Shown: positions 7,208-12,952 of the stretch, piece by piece
How the letters are laid out: each line of letters opens with the position of its first letter
How positions within the stretch are numbered: the first letter of the stretch is position 1
Assembly (NCBI GenBank): GCA_025963955.1
Contig: JAOPZU010000140.1
Coordinates: forward strand, 1 to 14,839
DNA: 14,839 nt
Reading direction: 5' to 3'
From: Solirubrobacterales bacterium
Lineage (GTDB): Bacteria > Actinomycetota > Thermoleophilia > Solirubrobacterales > Solirubrobacteraceae
Position numbers and translations under genes: made by a program
Notes under the pieces: model-generated
Databases searched by the model: none
Seen by the model: only the letters and a program-made list of their open reading frames with translations
What the model was told of the DNA's origin: nothing

Positions 7208-7876
7208 TCAGTCGCTCGCGGGCAGCCCCGTCACCCGCAGCGTCACGTTCAGGCGGCCGGCCTTCATCCCGCAGGGGGGGTCCGCGGTCCCGGGCAGGAT
7301 CCGCGGCACGCCGTGGAAGGCGTGCCGGGAGGGCCCGCCGAAGACGACGAGGTCCCCCGAGCGCAGCTCGAGGTCGCGGTAGGGGCGCCCGCGGTCCTCC
7401 GTGTTCCCGAAGCGGAAGACGCAGCGGTCCCCCAGGCTCAGCGACACGATCGGCGCGCGCGAGCGCTCCTCGTGGTCCTGGTGCATCCCCATGCGCGCCG
7501 CGGCGTCGTAGAAGTTGATCAGCGCCGCGTCCGGCGCGTACTCCTCCGGTGGCCCCAGGAGCGGGTCGGCGGCCGCCACGATCGCCTCGCGGCCGAGGTC
7601 CCCGAGCCACGCCGGGAACGGCTCCACGCGCGCCCCGCCCGCGTCCTCCGCGTAGCGCGAGTAGCGGTACGGGATCCACTGCCAGCCCAGGCAGACCGAC
7701 CGCACCGACATCACGCCGCCGCTCGGCAGCGTCGTGTGGCGCAGCGGCGCCGGGCCGGCCGCCCACGCGCGGCAGGCCTCCACGAGCGCGGCCTGCCGCT
7801 CCGGCGAGAGCCAGTCCGGGACGTGCACCGCGCCCGGCGCGAGGACCGTTCGCTCGCGCGGGATCAGCTCGTCCAC
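7208..7876 (-). CDS. 2-oxoglutarate/Fe(II) dioxygenase, DNA-repair AlkB family
   Basis: This 222-residue protein has the full AlkB-type catalytic set: HQD at 132-134 (iron ligands His132 and Asp134), a second His at 188 in RHAFHGV, and RLNVTLR at 208-214, whose first Arg and neighbouring residues bind 2-oxoglutarate. NFYD (121-124) and CVFRFG (152-157) are also typical. Family members remove alkyl groups from DNA or RNA bases by oxidation. The protein is unrelated to the membrane alkane hydroxylase alkB at 10090-11286 despite the shared name. The GTG start at 7876 lies 12 bases after the stop of the SnoaL gene, without a visible Shine-Dalgarno sequence, so translation is probably coupled. It appears to be last in a dehydrogenase-SnoaL-dioxygenase operon. 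Confidence 0.85.
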   Translation of the reverse strand: MDELIPRERTVLAPGAVHVPDWLSPERQAALVEACRAWAAGPAPLRHTTLPSGGVMSVRSVCLGWQWIPYRYSRYAEDAGGARVEPFPAWLGDLGREAIVAAADPLLGPPEEYAPDAALINFYDAAARMGMHQDHEERSRAPIVSLSLGDRCVFRFGNTEDRGRPYRDLELRSGDLVVFGGPSRHAFHGVPRILPGTADPPCGMKAGRLNVTLRVTGLPASD

Positions 7877-7888
7877 GGAGCCGGCGCG

Positions 7889-8284
7889 TCAGGCCTTCAG
7901 CTCGTCCGCGATCGCCGCGAACTGGACCTTCATCGCCGCAGCCAGCGCGTTCGAGGCGGACAGCGGCCGGACCATCACGATGAGCTCGGTGACCAGGCCC
8001 TGGGCGTTCGTCGTGAGGATGTCCACGCCGTGCACCTCGACCTCGCCGACGCGCGTGCGGAACTCGAGGACGTGTCCCTCCTCGTTCGCGATCTCGCGGA
8101 CGTAGCGGAAGTCCTCGAAGACCCGCGAGACCCCGCGCAGGATCGCGGCGACGAGCTCGCGGCCCTCGTACGGCTTGAACGCGACGGGGCTGCGGAAGAC
8201 GACGTCCTCCGCCAGCAGCGACGGGAAGGCCTCCAGGTCCCACGCCTCGACGGCCGCGCGGAAGGGGTGGCTCGCGGGGCTCAC
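7889..8284 (-). CDS. SnoaL/NTF2-like fold protein
   Basis: This 131-residue protein starts with ASHPFRAAVEAWDLEAFPSLLAEDVVFRSPV, the cone-shaped NTF2-like opening in which a helix leads into a strand lining a pocket. It then shows alternating strands (GHVLEFRTRVGEVEVHGVDIL) and a final helix. Such folds bind or convert small hydrophobic ligands, but no particular reaction can be read from it. The GTG start at 8284 overlaps the TGA of the upstream dehydrogenase as GTGA, the usual sign of translational coupling. The longer open frame runs antisense-like through the dehydrogenase and is rejected. Its position between a dehydrogenase and a 2-oxoglutarate dioxygenase suggests a role in the same metabolic or detoxification task. 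Confidence 0.75.
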   Translation of the reverse strand: MSPASHPFRAAVEAWDLEAFPSLLAEDVVFRSPVAFKPYEGRELVAAILRGVSRVFEDFRYVREIANEEGHVLEFRTRVGEVEVHGVDILTTNAQGLVTELIVMVRPLSASNALAAAMKVQFAAIADELKA

Positions 8285-9243
8285 CGGGTGAACACGATCT
8301 TGCCGGCGGTGTCCCCGTCGAGCATCGCGCGGAAGCCCTGCTCGGCCTGCTCCAGCGGCAGCTCCAGGCCGATCCTCGGCTTGATCCCCTTCACCGCGCA
8401 GAACCGCACGAGGTCCAGCAGCTCGTCGCGCGTGCCCATGGTGGACCCGATGACGCGCAGCTGCAGGAAGAAGATCCGCTGCAGCTCCGCCGCGCTCGCC
8501 TCGCCTGTGGTGGTGCCGGAGATGACGACGACGCCGCCGGGCTTCAGCGCCTTGATCGAGTGCGACCACGTCGCCCCGCCCACGGTCTCGAAGACCGCGT
8601 CGACCCGCTCGGGCAGGCGTGCCCCGGCCTCGAAGACCGCGTGCGCGCCCTGGGCCGTCGCCAGCGCCCGCTTCTCCTCCGTCCGGCCCGTCGCCCAGAC
8701 CCGCAGGCCGGCTGCCGCACCCAGCGCCACGAGCGCCGTCGACACGCCACCGGACGCGCCCTGCACGAGCATCGTCTGCCCCGGGCGCAGCCCCGACTTC
8801 ACGAAGATCATGCGGTAGGCCGTCAGCCACGCCGTGCCCATGCAGGCGGCCTCGGCGAAGCTCAGCTCGGCGGGCTTGGGCAGGACGTTCCGGGCCGGGA
8901 CGACGACCCGCTCGGCGAACGAGCCCTGGTGGACCTCGGTGAGGATCGAGCGCTTCGGGTTGAGCGTCTCGTCGCCCTGCCAGTTCTCGGAGACCACGCC
9001 GTGGATGACGACCTCGCTGCCGTCCTCGAGCGTCCCGGCCCCGTCGCAGCCGAGCGTCATCGGGAAGTTCTCCGGGCGGATGCCGACGCCGCGCAGCGTG
9101 AAGATGTCGTGCATGTTCAGGCTGGCGGCCCGGACGTCGACGGTGACCCAGCCCTCGGGCGCCTCGGGCTCGGGGCGCTCCCCGACGGTCAGCCCGGCGA
9201 GCGGGTCATCGGGGTTCGGGGCGGCGGCGTAGACGGCGAGCAT
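8281..9243 (-). CDS. MDR-family NAD(P)-dependent dehydrogenase/quinone oxidoreductase, zinc-free type
   Basis: This 320-residue protein is a medium-chain dehydrogenase/reductase. An N-terminal GroES-like domain (about 1-125) is followed by a Rossmann domain with VQGASGGVS (160-168) and then VWATGRTEEKR, which fits the end of the second strand that selects the cofactor. The segment SLNMHDIFTLRG (41-52) occupies the place of the catalytic zinc site and carries no cysteine, and the four-cysteine structural lobe is missing, so it belongs to the zinc-independent quinone-oxidoreductase-like branch. It probably reduces or oxidises carbonyl, enoyl or quinone compounds. ATG 9243 follows a TAGCAT -10 element by six bases, predicting a leaderless transcript. 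It heads the operon with the SnoaL and dioxygenase genes and sits directly after the alkB-rubA-tetR unit. Confidence 0.82.
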   Translation of the reverse strand: MLAVYAAAPNPDDPLAGLTVGERPEPEAPEGWVTVDVRAASLNMHDIFTLRGVGIRPENFPMTLGCDGAGTLEDGSEVVIHGVVSENWQGDETLNPKRSILTEVHQGSFAERVVVPARNVLPKPAELSFAEAACMGTAWLTAYRMIFVKSGLRPGQTMLVQGASGGVSTALVALGAAAGLRVWATGRTEEKRALATAQGAHAVFEAGARLPERVDAVFETVGGATWSHSIKALKPGGVVVISGTTTGEASAAELQRIFFLQLRVIGSTMGTRDELLDLVRFCAVKGIKPRIGLELPLEQAEQGFRAMLDGDTAGKIVFTR

Positions 9244-9249
9244 GGCGCG

Positions 9250-9255
9250 ATGCTA
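9250..9255 (-). promoter_or_regulatory. TAGCAT -10 element, leaderless MDR dehydrogenase transcript
   Basis: TAGCAT is read on the minus strand at 9255-9250, six bases before ATG 9243. This is the spacing expected when the start codon is the first transcribed triplet. The 24-bp palindrome at 9264-9287 covers the corresponding -35 position. Confidence 0.5.
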
Positions 9256-9263
9256 CCCCGGGA

Positions 9264-9287
9264 CGGGCGGCCGTCGACGGCCGCCCG
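9264..9287. repeat. 24-bp perfect palindrome between tetR and the MDR dehydrogenase gene
   Basis: The bases 9264-9287 read the same on both strands, centred on GTCGAC at 9273-9278. As RNA they would form a ten-pair stem with a four-base loop, 10 bases after the tetR stop codon, so a terminator for the alkB-rubA-tetR unit is possible despite the lack of a T-run. The centre also falls about 32 bases upstream of the predicted leaderless start of the dehydrogenase, so it could equally be an operator over the -35. Confidence 0.55.
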
Positions 9288-9297
9288 AGGGTCGCGC

Positions 9298-9924
9298 TCA
9301 GGCGGGGCGCAGCAGCTCGTCGATGTACGGCCCGAAGAGCCGGGTGACCGCCGCGGCGGTCACCTCCGCCGGCCCGGCGGGGAGCGCGGCGTGGCTGATC
9401 GCCAGCCGGACGAGGGTCTGCGCGAGGAGCTCGGTCCCCGCCTCCGGCGCCTGGGGCCAGCCCGTGCGCATGACGTCGGCGAGCGTCGCGGTCGCGATCG
9501 CCATGACGGGCCCGCCCTCGGTGGTGACGAGCGCGAGCAGGCCGTCCGTCCCGTCCCCTGACGTGATCGCCCGGAGCCGGGGGCGCTCGGCGGCGGCCTC
9601 GAGGAACAGCGCGAACGCCGCCTCCACCGCGCCGCGCGGGTCGACCGTGCGGCCCAGCACGCAGTCGCGCACGGCGGCCAGGAAGCGGTCCGCCTCCCGC
9701 AGGACGTACTCCTGCGCGAACGCCTCGCGCGAGCCGAACTCGTTGTAGACCGTCTGGCGGCTGACTCCGCCGGCCTTCGCGATGTCCGCCATCGAGATGG
9801 CCGGCCACGGACGCCCGCGCAGCAGGTCGTCCGCCCCGTCCAGCACCCGGCCGCGCAGCCGCTCGCGGGCGGCCTCGGCGAACGTCGGCCGGACGGTCTG
9901 CGCGACGGGGGGCTCGGCCCTCAC
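9298..9924 (-). CDS. TetR-family regulator of the alkane hydroxylase operon (AlkU-like)
   Basis: This 208-residue regulator has an N-terminal TetR DNA-binding domain: a helix at about 15-36, then AISMADIAKAGGVSRQTVYNEFGSREAFAQEY (42-73) with the classic turn and recognition helix (GVSRQTVYNEF). The remaining residues form the ligand-binding and dimer domain, whose sequence is not diagnostic. The start is GTG 9924, which overlaps the rubredoxin stop codon as GTGA; the longer frame would run through the rubredoxin gene. Gene order alkB-rubredoxin-tetR parallels the alkB-rubA1-rubA2-rubB-alkU clusters of Rhodococcus. By analogy it should repress its own operon and be released by an alkane-derived ligand. 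The palindrome at 11369-11385 is the obvious binding site. Confidence 0.85.
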   Translation of the reverse strand: MRAEPPVAQTVRPTFAEAARERLRGRVLDGADDLLRGRPWPAISMADIAKAGGVSRQTVYNEFGSREAFAQEYVLREADRFLAAVRDCVLGRTVDPRGAVEAAFALFLEAAAERPRLRAITSGDGTDGLLALVTTEGGPVMAIATATLADVMRTGWPQAPEAGTELLAQTLVRLAISHAALPAGPAEVTAAAVTRLFGPYIDELLRPA

Positions 9925-10088
9925 GCCGGCACCGGCACGAAGTCCACCTTCTCCCGCACCGCGCAGTCGGGGCAGCACCAGTCGTCCGGGACCTGCGTCC
10001 ACGGCGTACCGGCGGGGAAGCCCTCCCGCGGCGCGCCCGTCGCCTCGTCGTAGACGTAGCCGCAGCCAGGGCACTCGTAGGCCGCCAC
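9921..10088 (-). CDS. rubA: Rubredoxin, AlkG1-type
   Basis: This 55-residue iron protein carries one Fe bound by four cysteines in CPGC (6-9) and CPDC (39-42); AYECPGCGYVYDEATG and the DDWCCPDC segment are textbook rubredoxin. It would pass electrons in the alkane hydroxylase chain. The residues after the second motif read AVREKVDF: the glycine is replaced by alanine and an extra arginine is present, the two marks used to separate AlkG1-type from AlkG2-type alkane rubredoxins. AlkG1-type members did not replace the Pseudomonas electron donor in complementation tests. A further cysteine (Cys38) sits next to the second motif. The GTG start at 10088 follows the alkB stop by one base, and the stop overlaps the tetR start. 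A reductase partner is not in the window. Confidence 0.92.
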   Translation of the reverse strand: MAAYECPGCGYVYDEATGAPREGFPAGTPWTQVPDDWCCPDCAVREKVDFVPVPA

Positions 10089-10089
10089 C

Positions 10090-11286
10090 TCAGGCCGCCT
10101 TCCCGTAGCGCCCGAGCACGCGGTCCCGCCGGCGCGGGTAGATGTTCGCGCGCGTCACGTCGCCGTCGTAGTGGGCGAGCACGCGCTTGTCCATCACCCG
10201 GCGCCACAGCGGCGGGAAGTAGGCCAGCGTGATCATCGAGCCGTAGCCCGAGGGCAGCTCGGGCGCCTCGTCGAAGTGGCGCAGCGCCTGATAGCGGCGG
10301 ACCGGGTTGGCGTGGTGGTCGGAGTGGCGCTGCAGGTGGTAGAGCAGGACGTTGGACGCGGTGTTGTTCGAGTTCCAGCTGTGCTCGGGGCGGCAGCGCT
10401 CGTAGCGGCCGTCCTCCTGCTTCTGACGGACCAGGCCGTAGTGCTCCAGGTAGTTCACGACCTCCAGCAGCGAGAACCCGAAGACCGCCTGCAGCAGCAG
10501 GTAGGGCAGGACCTCCACGCCGAAGCCCGCCACGAGCGCGGCGAACAGCACGAGCGTCATCGCCCAGGCGTTGAGCACGTCGTTGCGGTAGGTGAAGAAG
10601 CCGCAGCCCACGCGGTCCAGGCGCGTCTTCTCCAGCTCGATCGCCGACCGCAGGCTGCCGCTGACCGTGCGCGGCAGGAAGGCGTAGAGGCTCTCCCCGA
10701 GGCGGGAGGACGCCGGGTCCTCCGGCGTGGCGACCCGCACGTGGTGCCCCCGGTTGTGCTCGATGAAGAAGTGGCCGTAGCCCGTCTGCGCGAGCGCGAC
10801 CTTGGAGGCCCAGCGCTCGCCGTTCTTGCGCTTGTGGCCCAGCTCGTGCGCGGTGTTGATCGCGATCCCGGCGACGGTGCCGATCGTGAGCGCCAGACCG
10901 ATGGACTCGATCACCGACAGGTCGCCGCTGCCCCACTTCCAGCAGGCGAAGAGGAGTCCGCCGTACTGCAGCGGCAGGAAGAGGTAGGTGCACCAGCGGT
11001 AGTAGCGGTCCTCCTCCAGGTGCTTGACCACGCTCTCCGGCGGGTTGGCCTCGTCGCTGCCGACGAACGTGTCGAGCAGCGGCAGGATGATGTACATGAA
11101 CATCGGGCCGAACCACCAGAAGACGCCCAGGCCGGTGGCGGCGACGAGTCCGAGGGCGATGAACGGCAGCAGCGGCACGAGCAGCCCCAGCAGCCACAGG
11201 TAGCGCTTGGGATCACGCCAGGAGACCTGCTCCCCCGTGTCCGTCCCCGCCGACTTCTCCACGTTGCGCAGCGTTGCTGCCTCCAC
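10090..11286 (-). CDS. alkB: Membrane-bound alkane 1-monooxygenase AlkB
   Basis: This 398-residue integral-membrane non-haem di-iron enzyme hydroxylates the terminal carbon of alkanes, using O2 and electrons from rubredoxin. All family signatures are present: HELGHK (147-152), EHNRGHH (176-182), NYLEHYGL (278-285) and LQRHSDHHA (318-326). Hydrophobic segments lie near 29-50, 52-72, 99-117, 127-145 and 238-275. I place the start at GTG 11286 because GAAGGGGG (11299-11292) lies five bases upstream. A longer frame opening with TTG at 11376 would begin inside the operator and upstream of the promoter. No rubredoxin is fused to the C-terminus; a separate one follows after one base. A TTGTCA-N17-TACCTT promoter overlapped by a palindrome suggests TetR-controlled expression. 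Substrate chain length cannot be read from the sequence. Confidence 0.95.
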   Translation of the reverse strand: MEAATLRNVEKSAGTDTGEQVSWRDPKRYLWLLGLLVPLLPFIALGLVAATGLGVFWWFGPMFMYIILPLLDTFVGSDEANPPESVVKHLEEDRYYRWCTYLFLPLQYGGLLFACWKWGSGDLSVIESIGLALTIGTVAGIAINTAHELGHKRKNGERWASKVALAQTGYGHFFIEHNRGHHVRVATPEDPASSRLGESLYAFLPRTVSGSLRSAIELEKTRLDRVGCGFFTYRNDVLNAWAMTLVLFAALVAGFGVEVLPYLLLQAVFGFSLLEVVNYLEHYGLVRQKQEDGRYERCRPEHSWNSNNTASNVLLYHLQRHSDHHANPVRRYQALRHFDEAPELPSGYGSMITLAYFPPLWRRVMDKRVLAHYDGDVTRANIYPRRRDRVLGRYGKAA

Positions 11287-11347
11287 GACGACCCCCTTCA
11301 CGTTCCGTTGACACACGCGGGCCGATCCGGCCGTCCGCTTGACAGCG

Positions 11348-11376
11348 AAGGTACCAGCTGTAAACCGATTTGACAA
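11348..11376 (-). promoter_or_regulatory. Promoter of alkB-rubA-tetR
   Basis: On the minus strand TTGTCA (11376-11371) and TACCTT (11353-11348) are separated by 17 bases, close to the housekeeping consensus. The predicted start near 11341 leaves a leader of about 55 bases with a good ribosome-binding site. The -35 lies inside the palindrome at 11369-11385. A second, imperfect inverted repeat (TTGACAGC at 11339-11346 with GCTGTAAA at 11357-11364) flanks the -10. Confidence 0.6.
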
Positions 11377-11385
11377 CCTGTCAAA
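11369..11385. promoter_or_regulatory. 17-bp palindromic operator, likely TetR site
   Basis: TTTGACA and TGTCAAA form perfect seven-base arms around ACC. The site covers the -35 of the alkB promoter and is one of the few A/T-rich stretches nearby, as expected for a repressor operator. Assignment to the TetR encoded in the same operon is by position, not by a known motif. Confidence 0.6.
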
Positions 11386-11410
11386 CGATGGCCCACGGAG
11401 CGCGCTGCGC

Positions 11411-11416
11411 TAGAGT
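11411..11416 (+). promoter_or_regulatory. TAGAGT -10 element for the candidate RNA
   Basis: A TANNNT hexamer on the plus strand sits about seven bases before the proposed 5' end of the structured RNA. No convincing -35 is visible 16-18 bases upstream; the alkB operator ends 25 bases before it. Confidence 0.35.
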
Positions 11417-11422
11417 GGGAAT

Positions 11423-11572
11423 CCGACGCACCCCAACTCGTCGCGGGTGACCGCGGCGGGAGTGTCTATTGCCCAGGCACGCCACATCAATTAGGTCCTG
11501 GGACTCGTATTAATTAGGTTGGGTGTGATCGACGGGCGCTGGGCCGGCAAGAGTCGCCGGCCCATCTCGTTT
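11423..11572 (+). ncRNA. Candidate structured small RNA (about 150 nt), family not recognised
   Basis: The gap between alkB and the LysR gene holds no convincing protein gene but folds well on the plus strand. P1 pairs CGCA (11427-11430) and CCCAAC (11432-11437) with GTTGGG (11518-11523) and TGTG (11524-11527), with one bulged C. P2 is a hairpin at 11438-11446/11451-11459 capped by GUGA, a GNRA tetraloop. P3 joins GAGT (11460-11463) and CCCAGG (11472-11477) to the uninterrupted CCTGGGACTC (11497-11506). A terminator-like hairpin (11540-11564) with TCTCGTTT follows. Three G-U pairs (one in P1, two in P2) work only for the plus-strand RNA. Two AATTAGGT copies (11489-11496, 11512-11519) lie in the P3 loop and at the last junction. 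The next gene downstream is on the opposite strand, so a stand-alone RNA fits better than a riboswitch. It is not a tRNA, 5S, SRP, 6S or RNase P RNA that I can recognise. Confidence 0.45.
11540..11564 (+). terminator. Rho-independent-type terminator of the candidate RNA
   Basis: TGGGCCGGC (11540-11548) and GCCGGCCCA (11556-11564) form nine perfect pairs around a seven-base loop and are followed by TCTCGTTT (11565-11572). The U-rich side is downstream only on the plus strand. On the minus strand, after the LysR gene, the trailing bases are GC-rich. A role behind the LysR gene is still possible. Confidence 0.5.
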
Positions 11573-11590
11573 AAGCGCTCGGGGTCGTGC

Positions 11591-12532
11591 TCAGGAGGCG
11601 AGCGAGAGTTCGCGGCGGGCCGCGCCGAACTCCGCCCCGACCTCGCCGAGAACCGCGAGCATCGCCTCGCGCGCCGGCGAGGCGTAGGAGCCCGCGAGCG
11701 TCGAGGCCATGATCCGGCGCACGGGCGGCCGGGCGCCGAGGGAGCGGACGACGACGTCGTCGCGCAGGTTGATGAGCGCGAGGTCCGGGACGAACGCCAG
11801 GCCCATCCCGGCGGCGACGAACCCCTGGATCGACGGATAGTCGTTCGAGGCGAACGCGATCCGCGGCTCGAAGCCGGCGGTCCGGCAGGCCCGCAGGAAG
11901 ATCGAGGCGTCGGGGCAGCTGCCGGCGGAGCCGAGCATCCACTGCTCCTCGGCCAGGTCCCCGAGGCGCAGCGACCGGCGGTGCGCCAGCGCGTGCGTCT
12001 CGGGCAGGATCACGTACATCGGGTCGTCGAGCAGGTGGTGCTCCTCGATCCCCGGACCGAACTGGCAGGTCTCCTCGTAGGTGGTGGAGATCGTCAGCGC
12101 GATGTCGATCTCCCCCGAGCGCAGCAGCGCGATGCCGTCCTCGGGCTCCGCGGGCTGCAGCGTCAGGTCGACGGCGGGGTGGCGCTCGCGGAAGAGCGCG
12201 ATCGCGCGCGGCATCACCGACGCGCCCGCGGACGGGAAGGCGGCCAGGCGCAGGCGCCCGCCGCGCAGGCCGGCGATCGCCTCCAGCTCGGCCTCGGCGT
12301 CGGCCAGGCGCGCGAGGATGGCGTCGGCGTGGCGCACGAGCACCGCTCCCGCGTCCGTGAGCCGTACGCCGCGGGCGTTCCGCTCCACGAGCTTCGTCCC
12401 GGCCTCACGTTCCAGGGCCGCGATCTGCTGCGATACGGCAGATTGCGTATAGGCGAGGGCCTCGGCCGCCGCAGAGAAGGACCCGCGCTGGGCGACTTCA
12501 CGGAGCACACGCATACGGCGGACGTCGAGCAT
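11591..12532 (-). CDS. LysR-family transcriptional regulator
   Basis: This 313-residue protein has the LysR N-terminal winged helix: MLDVRRMRVLREVAQRGS leads into a helix-turn-helix at about 18-41 (SAAAEALAYTQSAVSQQIAALE), then LVERNARGVRLTDAG. A linker helix leads to a periplasmic-binding-protein-like effector domain (about 90-295) with LRLAAFPSAGASVMPRAI and a GFVAAGMGLAFVPDLAL stretch, both family-typical. The effector is unknown. ATG 12532 is supported by a TAAGCT -10 hexamer ending six bases upstream, giving a leaderless transcript. It is divergent from a small GNAT-like gene, with a LysR-type T-N11-A dyad in between, so autoregulation and control of that gene are plausible. Control of the alkane genes cannot be excluded but nothing shows it. 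Confidence 0.9.
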   Translation of the reverse strand: MLDVRRMRVLREVAQRGSFSAAAEALAYTQSAVSQQIAALEREAGTKLVERNARGVRLTDAGAVLVRHADAILARLADAEAELEAIAGLRGGRLRLAAFPSAGASVMPRAIALFRERHPAVDLTLQPAEPEDGIALLRSGEIDIALTISTTYEETCQFGPGIEEHHLLDDPMYVILPETHALAHRRSLRLGDLAEEQWMLGSAGSCPDASIFLRACRTAGFEPRIAFASNDYPSIQGFVAAGMGLAFVPDLALINLRDDVVVRSLGARPPVRRIMASTLAGSYASPAREAMLAVLGEVGAEFGAARRELSLAS

Positions 12533-12538
12533 GAGGTC

Positions 12539-12544
12539 AGCTTA
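12539..12544 (-). promoter_or_regulatory. TAAGCT -10 element, leaderless LysR transcript
   Basis: TAAGCT is read on the minus strand at 12544-12539, six bases before ATG 12532. An overlapping TATAAG register (12546-12541) is also possible. Either places the transcript start at or very near the start codon. Confidence 0.45.
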
Positions 12545-12563
12545 TACCCGTCAGCTCGCAATG

Positions 12564-12576
12564 TCATTTGTACTGA
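12564..12576. promoter_or_regulatory. Possible LysR box (TCA-N7-TGA)
   Basis: TCA (12564-12566) and TGA (12574-12576) form a small dyad that matches the T-N11-A LysR core. It lies in the 71-base divergent region between the LysR gene and the small GNAT-like gene. The motif is short and could occur by chance; its position is what makes it worth listing. Confidence 0.3.
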
Positions 12577-12603
12577 TGAAGTTCGGGGAGGAACATCCAG
12601 GTC

Positions 12604-12936
12604 ATGAAGAACTCCACGCCCTCCCCCAGCGCACCCGTCGTCTCGATCCGCGTCGCCGGCCCCGACGATCACGCCGACCTCCGCCGTCTCGCCGCGCTCG
12701 ACAGCGCCCCGGTACCCACGGGCCCGTTCCTCATCGGTTCGGTCGACGGTCTCGCCGTCGCGGCGGTGAGCGTCGCCACCGGCCATGCCGTGGCCGATCC
12801 GTTCGCCCACACCGCTGATCTGGTCACCTTGCTGCGGCTCCGCGCCGAGCATCTCCGCGGCCCTGCCCGAGGACCGGACAGGCTCGGGCTGCGGCACCTC
12901 GCGCTCGCCCTGCGCCGGCGCGGCGCCGCGGCCTGA
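12604..12936 (+). CDS. Small GNAT-like hypothetical protein
   Basis: This 110-residue protein begins VVSIRVAGPDDHADLRRLAALD, like the first strand and helix of a GNAT acetyltransferase, and continues with GPFLIGSVDGLAVAAVSVATGHAVADPF, like the next strands. It then ends in an Arg/Leu-rich helix (TADLVTLLRLRAEHLRG) and lacks the acetyl-CoA binding loop (R/Q-x-x-G-x-G/A) and the later half of the fold. Similar short proteins are common in actinobacteria and have no known activity, so it is probably a natural half-length family rather than a broken gene. ATG 12604 is preceded by GGGGAGGA (12585-12592). It is divergent from the LysR gene and converges on the HxlR gene, 16 bases apart. Confidence 0.65.
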   Translation: MKNSTPSPSAPVVSIRVAGPDDHADLRRLAALDSAPVPTGPFLIGSVDGLAVAAVSVATGHAVADPFAHTADLVTLLRLRAEHLRGPARGPDRLGLRHLALALRRRGAAA

Positions 12937-12952
12937 GGCCCGGCGCCCGCCT

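Noticed and set aside
9206..11197. 663-codon minus-strand frame across alkB, rubA and tetR
   Set aside because: It is a wrong-frame read of three genes with intact motifs; its sequence is Arg/Ala/Pro-rich throughout.
7208..11286. The two AlkB proteins as a duplicated gene pair
   Set aside because: One is a membrane di-iron alkane hydroxylase with His boxes, the other a soluble 2-oxoglutarate dioxygenase; they share only the name.
11370..11375. Plus-strand TTGACA as a -35 for the candidate RNA
   Set aside because: It is 35 bases from the TAGAGT -10, far too distant; it belongs to the alkB operator palindrome.
11287..11376. Extended alkB start at TTG 11376
   Set aside because: It lies inside the palindromic operator and upstream of the predicted transcript start; GTG 11286 has a strong ribosome-binding site.
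11423..11572. Candidate RNA as a riboswitch or as a known RNA (5S, SRP, 6S, tRNA)
   Set aside because: No plus-strand gene follows for a riboswitch to control, and I see none of the signature sequences of these RNA classes.
11519..12607. Plus-strand open frame of 362 codons beginning inside the candidate RNA
   Set aside because: It is the shadow of the LysR gene and has no family-like segment or ribosome-binding site.
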